Of a stretch of 33,758 nucleotides of DNA, positions 1 through 7,032 are shown piece by piece; within the stretch, counting starts at the first letter, position 1, and every line of letters starts with the position of its first letter. This DNA is from Chara braunii. Its lineage: Eukaryota; Streptophyta; Charophyceae; Charales; Characeae. The notes under the pieces are model-generated. The model did not search any database. It was not told where the DNA came from and worked only from the letters and a program-made list of their open reading frames with translations. The translations under genes and the position numbers were made by a program. The stretch is taken from positions 52,570-86,327 of the forward strand of contig BFEA01001178.1 of the NCBI GenBank assembly GCA_003427395.1, written 5' to 3'.

Positions 1-144
1 AGCACGGATCCACAATCAGCACGTGATCATGCACCAAAGCACGGATCCACGATCGGCACGTGATCATGCACCAAAGCACGGTTCCACGATCAGCATGTGA
101 CGAAAAGCACGGATGCACGATGAGCACCGAGCACCAAAGAGCAC

Positions 145-147
<3 letters not shown>
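1..147. repeat. 37-bp tandem minisatellite
   Basis: About four head-to-tail copies of a unit starting AGCACGGATCCAC and containing GATCATGCACCAA. The first two copies are almost identical, while the third and fourth are shortened and diverged. The array runs off the left edge of the window and passes directly into a GA microsatellite. The open frames across it are by-products of the repetition. Confidence 0.85.
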
Positions 148-203
<56 letters not shown>

Positions 204-234
204 GAGAGAGACAGAGAGAAAGAGAGAGATAGAA

Positions 235-293
<59 letters not shown>
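148..293. repeat. (GA)n microsatellite
   Basis: Nearly uninterrupted AG/GA dinucleotide repeat with occasional AA or CA interruptions. Predicted Arg-Glu or Ser-Leu repeat proteins over it are artefacts of the dinucleotide. Confidence 0.95.
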
Positions 294-294
<1 letters not shown>

Positions 295-490
295 GACGCG
301 TAGCATAGGTCTCGTCGTGTAGCGTAGGTCGCGTCGCCTAGGTAGGTCGCATCGCGTAGGTAGGTCGCGTAGCGTAGCCTAGGTTGCGTAGGAAGGTCGC
401 GTAGCGTAGGTTGTGTAGGTAGGTCGCGTCGCGTAGGTAGGTCTCGTAGCGTAGCGTAGGTTGCGTTGGTAGGTCGCGTCGGGTAGGGCC
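294..490. repeat. degenerate GTAGGTCGC minisatellite
   Basis: Irregular iterations of short words such as CGTAGGTAGGTCGCGT and AGCGTAGGTTG. The unit length varies and there is no coding logic. It follows the GA microsatellite directly. Confidence 0.8.
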
Positions 491-760
491 GTACTTTTCC
501 CGCCCGCCCGCCNACGGTCNTCTCATTTCCCCACGGCACCGCGGCGATCNGGGCCATAAACGGCCCGACGGCCCGGATTCGCCCNNGNTCTTAAAACTTT
601 AAGATCGCGGGACGATCTCGGCGGTCGGGCAGGTGCAACCGCGAACGGCCTGGATCNCCGCNNGATCTTAAAGATCTAAGATTGGGCCCCAATCCGGGCC
701 GTCGGGCCGGTAGGTCCAAAGACGGCCCGGATTTCAGAATTCTGACATTAGCGATTTTTA
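491..760. repeat. GC-rich inverted repeat with N gaps
   Basis: The sequence at 561-584 (CGGCCCGACGGCCCGGATT...) recurs in reverse complement at about 685-709, with roughly 100 bp between the arms. The AT-rich words TTAAAACTTTAAGAT and CTTAAAGATCTAAG lie inside. Several N and NN calls at 513-663 sit in and next to the arms, as expected where a hairpin or repeat defeats sequencing. No gene is seen here. Confidence 0.6.
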
Positions 761-1097
761 TAAGTGTAGGGATAAAGCCGTTTTGCAACTGCCGTGTATT
801 ACGTTTATCCTCAATTCTCTGATTAAAGCCATTACTAAAAAACCCCTCTTGCAGTGGTATGTTGTTAAGCGAGAGATTCCTGTTTGTTTTTTTTTTTGGC
901 TCAGTCATGGGAAATTGCAGTAATATTACACTTATTTTTAGGTTGAGAGTAGTGACTGAAGTCAAAACTCAGTTATTCATCCAACCTTGCAGCCCTCATC
1001 CTTTTTTTTTTTTCTTTTTTAAGAAAAGGTCGTCTAACCGGTTATTCCTCTCAGGTATTCTGGGTTAAGATCAGCGCAGAATAGTGGTAACACAAAA
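761..1097. other. no gene recognised
   Basis: AT-rich stretch with T homopolymers at about 888-897 and 1002-1020. I find no coding frame, RNA gene or repeat relationship in it. Confidence 0.5.
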
Positions 1098-1380
1098 GTC
1101 GAAACCACATTGTCAGCTCTGAATAGGATGCTGAACCTACCGTCTTCACCGGAATAGAACGCACGGTAATTATCGCTGCTGCATCTGGACCGACAGTTGT
1201 GCCAAATACAGCTATAATGATCGGGCGTTCTATTCAGGTGAAGACGGTAGTTCATGGTCTGTACCGGTCCTAATTGGGGCCACAAGCTAGCTTTGGAAGC
1301 CGAAACCACATTGTTAGCACTGAACGTAGGATGCTGAACCCAGCTCGTGGTCTATATTGGTCCTACTTGGGGGCCATGAG
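1098..1380. repeat. diverged tandem duplication, ~90-bp unit
   Basis: The block CGAAACCACATTGT...GGATGCTGAACC...GGTC...GGTCCTA occurs at about 1098-1290 and again at 1298-1380. The first copy is longer only because a MITE sits in it at 1140-1247. The second copy is the unoccupied version of the same site. Other differences are scattered substitutions. Confidence 0.75.
1140..1247. mobile_element. MITE with TA target site, copy 1
   Basis: A 108-bp element with imperfect ~36-bp terminal inverted repeats beginning CCGTCTTCACC, flanked by TA on both sides (1138-1139 and 1248-1249). The tandem duplicate at 1298-1380 lacks the insert and has a single dinucleotide (CA, 1341-1342) at that point, which supports a TA-type target duplication. 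TA duplication and short size are typical of Tc1/mariner-derived (Stowaway-like) MITEs. There is no coding capacity. A second copy lies at 4410-4514 with the same termini. Confidence 0.85.
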
Positions 1381-1441
1381 AGGCGGTGAAGCGAACTGTT
1401 GCTGGGCCTGTACCGACCGACCCTCTCAGTAACAGCCCTAT

Positions 1442-1619
1442 TGGAAGCCTCCTCCAGTGGAAATTATTGAGGCCTTCTTTAACCACTGGTGGCGGTGGTG
1501 GTTTTGGCTGACCTTTGTCTGTTTGAATGCGTCATCCAAAACAGACAAAGGTCAGCCAAAACCACCCCCGCCACCAGTGGTTAGAAGGCCTTAATAATTT
1601 CCACTGGAGGAGGCTTCCA
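1442..1619. repeat. foldback hairpin, ~82-bp arms
   Basis: The left arm (1442-1524) and right arm (1539-1619) are reverse complements apart from two substitutions and a 2-nt indel, with a 14-nt loop. A transcript from either strand would form a long, nearly perfect hairpin. It could be a foldback element, an inverted duplication or a small-RNA hairpin precursor. No unambiguous target-site duplication was seen. Confidence 0.85.
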
Positions 1620-1621
1620 TC

Positions 1622-1705
1622 TGTTGGAAGAAGACCTTGTTTATGATTGTGTTTCCAAATTAGCTTTGACTATAGTTGCACGTTTGATGTACTACTACCA
1701 CCTGG
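1622..1705 (+). other. possible exon fragment
   Basis: An open frame with ordinary amino-acid composition (reads LEEDLVYDCVSKLALTIVAR) runs from just after the foldback hairpin to a poly-T tract. A GT after CCACCTG near 1705 could serve as a splice donor. I do not recognise the protein. It could be chance, or one exon of a host gene together with the stretches at 2072-2220 and 3233-3520. Confidence 0.18.
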
Positions 1706-1708
1706 TTG

Positions 1709-1742
<34 letters not shown>

Positions 1743-1848
1743 GTTATCCTCTCCTATCCAGGAGTTAGCTGTACTGCAGATGCATGCAAGCATGTTAGGC
1801 AAAAATGGCATGCAGGCATGGTAGCCAATGTCTTTCTTGACCCCAGGT

Positions 1849-1912
1849 CAGCAGTCTTTTACTAACTTGGGTTCAGCAGTCTTTTACTAACATGGGTTCA
1901 ACAGTCTTCTAC
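1849..1912. repeat. 25-bp tandem repeat
   Basis: Two and a half copies of CAGCAGTCTTTTACTAAC plus seven bases. A related word, CAGCGGTCTTCTATTGTCATG without its last base, recurs near 1992. Nothing else in the flanks explains it. Confidence 0.75.
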
Positions 1913-2071
1913 TGTTATGTAGGTTAGGTAACCAATAAATTTCTTCTATGTGGCATAATACCCTGGGAAAGTAGCTATCTTGACCTCGGCTCAGCGGTCT
2001 TCTATTGTCATGCAGCCTGATGAATGCAGGCATGTTAGGCAACATAGAAATTTCTTCTAAGTTTTCGTCTT

Positions 2072-2220
2072 TGCCAGCTTTGTCCGTTCCCAAACCTGAC
2101 AAAGGAAAGCATAGATCCTGTGCGAAGAACACAATTGGATTGCAAGCTGCAGCTCTGGCTCGTATGCACAAGGTGCAATATGCGAAGATGAGTGATCAGG
2201 GGGAACCACTGTCGCAGTAG
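2072..2220 (+). other. possible 3'-terminal exon
   Basis: A pyrimidine-rich stretch ending in CAG near 2076 could be a splice acceptor. It is followed by an open frame containing KPDKGKHRSCAKNTIGLQ and a Lys/Gln-rich end, closed by TAG at 2218-2220. The composition looks protein-like rather than repetitive. I do not recognise a family, and the upstream exons are not established. Confidence 0.22.
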
Positions 2221-2592
2221 GCAGTCCCTTTAAGTGGAACATTGCATCCCTTTGCCAGTCTCCACTCCTTTGTAGAAACTCAGTCCCTGCGTTCGGTTTC
2301 GGGACCGATCCTCTCTGCTTCGTGGCGAGGTGCCAGGAGTCCCCTCTTACACGGGATGAAAAGCTATAAACTTTTCACTCTTCTGTCCCGTTTTCTTTCA
2401 TCGGGATGCGATGGGAGATGATGACTATGGATGTCAAGTATCCAAGTGTGTTGTTGGGGCCATAGGACGTGTGCAGTTGGTAATCTCTCAGCCTGTTGCC
2501 AGATGATGAGGTATATGTATGCATGACGTTGCAGGACACATGAAAAGCAGCGCCAGTATGGCATGCCTAACCATTTTGTCCACAACAACAAA

Positions 2593-2625
2593 CCCCCCCC
2601 CCCCCCCCCCCCCCCCCAAAAAAAA
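2593..2625. repeat. poly-C/poly-A homopolymer tract
   Basis: About 25 C residues followed directly by eight A residues. Homopolymers of this length are unreliable in assemblies and give false poly-Gly frames. Confidence 0.9.
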
Positions 2626-2784
2626 GACAAGCATTGTGGCATCCAATTCTCATCTTTATCCACGACACCAGAAGTTTCCTGATTGTGGTTGATGTAGTGC
2701 CCTGTCCGTTTGACTTTTCTTTTGTCAGAAAAGATGTTTGCCTTCCAACATCGACCGATTTGACCCTCTCCCCCAGGTGCTGCT

Positions 2785-2986
2785 TCATTTTCTTTTTCTT
2801 TTTCTTTTTTAATAAAAGAAAGGGCAACAGCGTTTGAATATTGCCATTCAACTGACTGCCCCCAGGTAAGGCAGAAGGATCTTATCCTGGTCATTTTGGC
2901 TACATCTGGATTCGAAGTTCGAACTCAGGTCTGTATTTCAACAGGTCATTGGTGCACCGACTCATCGACTGAGCTAGGCCTGTCGG
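2785..2986 (-). mobile_element. tRNA-derived SINE with target-site duplications
   Basis: Read on the minus strand, the element begins with a tRNA-like head. It has an A-box-like stretch (complement of 2961-2976, TAGCTCAGTCGATGAG) and a B-box-like GAGTTCGAAC (complement of 2917-2926). It ends in an A-rich tail with repeated GAAAAA units. The 15-bp direct repeat CCCCCAGGTGCTGCT flanks it at 2770-2784 and 2987-3001, next to the tail and head respectively, which is the signature of LINE-mediated retroposition. A diverged relative of the head lies at 25305-25385. The partner LINE is unknown. Confidence 0.82.
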
Positions 2987-3232
2987 CCCCCAGGTGCTGC
3001 TCAGTTCTCGTTTTGGCAAAGTATATCGACGACCCTGTCTGTCTGCCCTTACTCCATCAAACCTCTGGACGTCAATTTTTTTATTTTTTTTTCCCTTTTT
3101 TATTACTTGAAATGGAATTCTTGAGGCCGGGGTCTTCACAGTCTACCTGGGAATTGGATGTCAATTCAACGTCTTCGACATGCAGCATTGCCGCATGCCT
3201 TCCTTGGGATCTGTAGAGCTCTGCCTTGTTGA

Positions 3233-3520
3233 AGGGGTCTTGCCGCAACCCCTCATACCTGCGAAACGTTACTTGCTCCAGTTTCCCGTCTTGCTGTTGT
3301 CGGTGCCATCAGCTTACCGTCGTACCGCAAGCTTAGTATCGTGCTCTTGACAACAACGGAGCTCTTGTGGAACCATGGAACGAGTCTTATCAGCAAGGAT
3401 TGGCGGCAAGCCCTTGTTGCTCCTCTGAATAAAGGTTTCGCGAGCGCCTCCCAGTCTTCTCCTTCAGCCGATATTCGTAAGTCGCTTTGGCAAGCGTGCC
3501 TCCATCATGCCCTTTTTTGA
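3233..3520 (+). other. exon-like open reading frame, unrecognised
   Basis: About 95 codons without a stop, ending in TGA at 3518-3520, with balanced composition. Readable parts include TELLWNHGTSLISKDWRQAL and SADIRKSLWQACLHHALF. It has no clear initiator, so it would be an internal or terminal exon. I cannot name the family. It could also be the decayed end of another retroelement upstream of the PLE fragment. Confidence 0.25.
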
Positions 3521-3812
3521 GTCTCAAGTTTTTTGCTCGTCCGTAGTTCGTTTGCTACGTTGTCTCTTTGTCTGAAAAAATGGGAATCAAAGCCTGGTGG
3601 GGAATAGAGAGGGTCGTTTTTTTTTTTTGCCTGAACTTAGAGGAGCTGGCTTGTTGTTCCTGTGGTGTGTGGCGCACAGGGGTCACCCGCGGTTCTAACA
3701 CCCGTGCAGCGATCCTGGAGACTCAACCGGTTTACCGATCAGCCTCCCAGCAGCAGACATGACTCAATGACTTCGTCCTACAGGAATCCAACTCCCAGCC
3801 CAGCAAAGCGGT

Positions 3813-4134
3813 TTGCCATCTCCCCTCTCTGATGCACTCTCTCTCTCGTGGGCGGTTAATGGCATGTCAATAATAGTGTGGGAAAAGGAACAACCGTTCA
3901 GCCATGGCCAAGTAGTGATGGGCACTTTTCCATCTGCAGAAGCAACTTTCCTGCTGACTCTTAAGATGGAGCTTCGACAGCGAGGGTTTCCGGACACTTA
4001 TTTTGATAAGGTGCTAGCCAATTTCAACGTGCGAATAGGGGGATCATGGTCCAGGTGGGTTACTTGTTTTATGAACTGGTTCAACTCGGACCACAGGCCG
4101 TCTACCGTTTTTTAAGTTAGCTCAGAATAAGAGT
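3813..4134 (+). pseudogene. 3' end of an upstream Penelope-like RT copy
   Basis: The frame at 3813-4115 ends with LKMELRQRGFPDTYFDKVLA followed by a Trp-rich stretch. This matches the C-terminal RT region of the downstream element (LKCELWKSYPDGFFDNALMN at about 9210-9270). The L-x-x-EL-x-x-x-x-(Y/F)P-D pattern lies in the PLE RT thumb-side region. Only the end of the gene is left. Its nucleotide similarity to the downstream copy is much lower than that of the pseudo-LTR that follows it, so the two coding ends are from different family members. Tandem 5'-truncated copies like this are characteristic of PLE insertions. Confidence 0.65.
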
Positions 4135-4409
4135 ATGTGTTGTGGGGTAGTTCTCAGGCTTTGTTTTTGTTCATTGTTTTTTCAAGTTGTTTGTGTGACC
4201 TGGGTCGGGCCCCCGTGGTTTCTGCGTTCTGGCCTTTTGAGAACAGGTACTACCGCTGTCGGTTTTTTCTCTTTTTTTGTTTTTTTTGTTTTTTGTTTTC
4301 TCTTTTTTCCTTGAGGTCTTGAACTGTTAACTTCTACCTTTGGCTCTCTTGATAAGGTCCCTGACTCGGTGTCCCCGATGGAGACTTTGTGTCTCTATTT
4401 TTGTTGCTA

Positions 4410-4514
4410 CCGTCTTCACCCGAATACAACGTACGCTCATTATTGTTGTATCTAGATTCAATGTTGCCTCAAATACAGCTATAATAACGGTACGTTGTAT
4501 TCCGGTGAAGACGG
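4410..4514. mobile_element. MITE with TA target site, copy 2, inside the pseudo-LTR
   Basis: A 105-bp element with ~36-bp imperfect terminal inverted repeats starting CCGTCTTCACC, flanked by TA at 4408-4409 and 4515-4516. The right pseudo-LTR is uninterrupted with a single TA at 9756-9757, so both ends and the target duplication are defined to the base. The insertion postdates the duplication that made the two pseudo-LTRs, unless the element was lost precisely from the right one. Same family as 1140-1247. Confidence 0.92.
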
Positions 4515-4681
4515 TAGTATGATGGGCTCGAACTCGTTACGTACGTAGGAATTGGGTGTAATTTTTGGGCTGTCGTGACTTGGTTGAACTTGTGTGGTCT
4601 AGAGGTGACGGTGCTTATGATTACGGAGTCTTCTTTTTATGATATAAGTCCTGTTATTGATGTCTGTCGCACCGACTTACC

Positions 4682-4740
4682 AAGGCCCCTGATGATCCTG
4701 GCTGGCGACCAGGTGAAACCGGTAGGGTCGCTCGCCATTT
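4682..4740 (+). ncRNA. hammerhead-ribozyme-like motif, left pseudo-LTR
   Basis: The core CTGATGA (4689-4695) is followed by a stem CCTGG/CCAGG (4697-4701 with 4709-4713, 7-nt loop) and GAAA (4715-4718). A short helix III then forms, ACC/GGT (4718-4720 with 4726-4728, 5-nt loop), and C4729 lies at the predicted cleavage position after GGU. This is the order of a type I hammerhead with a minimal helix III, the form described in other PLEs. Weak points are a U-U mismatch at the base of helix II (4696/4714) and a short, bulged helix I (AAGGC with GCC-A-TT). The fold was done by eye. Confidence 0.55.
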
Positions 4741-4965
4741 TTGCGCTTCAAGTTTTAATTTTACTAAGTCGCGTTCGGGATATCGTTGTCTTCGTGTACT
4801 GTGTGCCCTACGGGGAATCCTGTCTTTTCTCTCCCCCCTGCCTTTCTATCTTCTCTCCTCCCTTCTTGCTTGTGCTCTTTCAACGATTAGTGTTGGCTTT
4901 CCATCTTTAGTCAAGAAATACTTTGACTCACGTAGTAACCAACGTAGAAATTATACTACTGTTGT

Positions 4966-6441
4966 GTGGCTACGATACTTTCGGTGGTGATGAATACCAA
5001 CATGAATAGCGGTGTGAGGCATGGCAACTGTTACAATTGTGGACAGCCAGGGCATATTGCCCGACACTGTCCTCAGCCGGATAGGCGGTTGAGTAACCAG
5101 CTTGCCACTAGTACTGCGATTATACCTGTACAAATACCGTTGTTGACTGCACCGTCTAGTTTGGAGGAGGAGTGGCGTTCGGCAGACAGACTTACCCTAG
5201 GCAGTACTCGTCAGGAGGAGGGTGGCTCGGGAATAGGGTTAGCTCTCTGGAAGATAAGGTTGATAGGATTATGATGGACACGAAGCTGAAGAGGCTAAGG
5301 AGCAAGCAGCGCGTGAAGAAGCAGCAAGGAAGAAGAGAGAACAAGAGGATGAGGAACAGAGATTGCTTGAGGTTCGGGCTCGTGAAGAATTTCAATCAGC
5401 CTTCCGACAGGAGATGGGTACTAAATGGGATCGTGTGGTTGAGGCCATCAATAAGAAGACAGGCAATGACGATGAAGCTGCTAAGTTGCGTGCGCAGTTG
5501 GAACAGATGAAGGCACAGGGTGAGTCTAGCACATCAGCGATGATGAAAGGAAAAGAATCTGATGAGATGACGAAGCTCAGGGCCGCAGGGCGCAGGTTGA
5601 TGAATTGATGAGGAGACAGAATACGGTCAGCATATCCACTCCGGTCTTCCGTGCCGCTGAGCCAGAAGATATGGCTCGCTTACGTAGGGAGCAAGAAGAG
5701 ATGAGGACAGCGGCCGATAAGAGGTTTGCAACTCTGGAGGCTATGATCTCCTCGCTCACATGACAACGTGAGGAGGCTGAAGCGGATGCAGAAAGGTGGA
5801 AATCCAAAGCCCTTCGCCCGGGAAACAAACGGGGAAACATTGTCATTCAAACACCTAACACACAGACAAGGGCTCGGCTGCGCACTACTCCAGTGGATAC
5901 ACCTGGACCATCTAGGAGGGTTGACTTGCATCTGAAAGGTATCGTGGAGCGTCATCAATTGGAGGTTGATCATCTCCAAGAGCAGCGCCTTAAGGAAGTG
6001 AATGCTCAGAAGGAGTCGCAGCAAGAGGTTGACCGGTTGAAGGAGGCCCTTGAGAGATTGGAAATGGAGAAGCGAAAGAAGACACTAGGGACTAATTTGA
6101 AGACAAGGCTTGATGAAGTGGCTGAACCATCCGCACGAAAGGACAAGGGGAAGTTTGCGGCTAGTCCAGCGGTTATTGTCAGCGAGAGAGAAGCTTTTGT
6201 ACGTGCTTAGAGGAAACAACTCAAGAAGATGAACAAGGACGAAGTTATGGCCATTTGCGAGAAAGAGGGTGTTGCATACGTTCGGTTGGATTCGACCAAG
6301 GAGGAAATCGTGCAGAAACGAGCTGCGGAAGCCTTTGATGAGGATAATGGTAAGGACAATAGTGTTTCGGTCCTTGAAGTTACGGAAGAGGGGGAGAAGA
6401 TCTCCGAAAAAAGCGACGGGCATGACTCCGTTACTTCTTAG
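4966..6441 (+). pseudogene. gag-like ORF1: CCHC zinc knuckle plus coiled coil (disrupted)
   Basis: Near the N-terminus is a CCHC knuckle, CYNCGQPGHIARHC (C-x2-C-x4-H-x4-C, about 5029-5070), the nucleic-acid-binding motif of retroelement Gag proteins. A long Glu/Lys/Arg/Gln-rich coiled-coil region follows (about 5230-6130). A C-terminal segment at 6229-6360 (NKDEVMAICEKEGVAYVRLD and after) could be a small helical domain. The frame changes at about 5175-5230, 5275-5282 and 5575-5590, with in-frame TGA at 5761-5763 and TAG at 6208-6210, closing at TAG 6439-6441. It probably binds element RNA and multimerises. A CCHC Gag is not a standard part of PLEs. The start codon is uncertain (ATGs at 4966, 4990 and 5002). 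Confidence 0.7.
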
Positions 6442-7032
6442 TGTCACGTCCGGACGCAGCTTTTCTATGGCAGATTGTTCGGCTTTTCTGTAAACTTCGC
6501 TCTCTTTCTTTGGACCTGCTTACGTTGTAAAGAGATCAATGTATTGTTGAATTGGGCTGTGTGTAGTTTGATCCTGCTTTGTGAGATTTCCTGGGGTGCC
6601 AAGCTTTCTCATTTTTTCTTATCTACGTTTACGGCACCTTGTGGTGATGAAGAGCGATGGAATGGGCCTTTGGTGTATGTTTTGGTGTCACCTTGGTCCA
6701 AGCATCTTTATGTCGGAAGTATGCAAAGGGATCTCCACTGTCGTTGGAGAGAGCATGCATACAAAACGTGTCAGGAGAAAGTTTTTGACAAGGGAAAAAG
6801 AAATGAGAAGTTTTATCGGTGGTTACGCCAGTGTGGTCCCCATGGCTATGTGGGAGTTCCTTTGTGCAAGTGCTTATCGGATGATTTGGCTGAGACTGGG
6901 AAGTTTTTAATTAGTTTATTTTCACCTGCTCTTAACAGTGAAGATAAGCCTAAACGTTCTCGTCGCTGTCGTCGTGGACTGAAAGAGCGTCGGAGGGCGA
7001 AGAGACGTGATGGTGTGGGGTGTCATGATTGA
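6442..7032 (+). pseudogene. GIY-YIG endonuclease domain of the PLE
   Basis: The reading frame stays open from the ORF1 stop codon to TGA at 7030-7032, in the same frame as the last part of ORF1. The nuclease core runs from about 6667: VYVLV and LYVGS replace GIY and YIG, followed by a conserved Arg/His segment (RDLHCRWREHAYK). A catalytic-type Glu lies in AETGKFLISLFSPALN near 6890-6935, followed by a basic tail (KRSRRCRRGLKERRRAKRR). GIY-YIG nucleases nick DNA; in PLEs this primes reverse transcription at the target. The domain lies upstream of RT, the permuted order. No CCHH zinc motif is evident, as reported for Chlamys elements. The C-terminal part continues in another frame at 7029. Confidence 0.8.

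Larger units (their letters stand above)
4135..4916 (+). repeat. left pseudo-LTR of the PLE
   Basis: Begins around ATGTGTTG and ends at TTTAGTCAAGA, matching 9457-10153 almost base for base apart from scattered substitutions, variable pyrimidine tracts (about 4260-4310) and a 105-bp MITE present only here. In PLEs such repeats come from partial tandem copies of the 3' end and act as promoter and 3' end. It carries a hammerhead-like motif at 4682-4740. Confidence 0.88.

Noticed and set aside
60-557. Long Arg/Glu and Ser/Leu open frames on both strands
   Set aside because: They are translations of the GA microsatellite and adjacent minisatellite, with no complexity or domain.
2017-2023. CTGATGA with a neighbouring ATGC-AG-GCAT hairpin as a hammerhead
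   Set aside because: GAAA does not follow the would-be helix II, and no helix III could be drawn.
5190-5220. Minus-strand CTGACGAG in the gag-like region as a hammerhead
   Set aside because: It is followed by GAAC instead of GAAA and lies inside coding-derived sequence.
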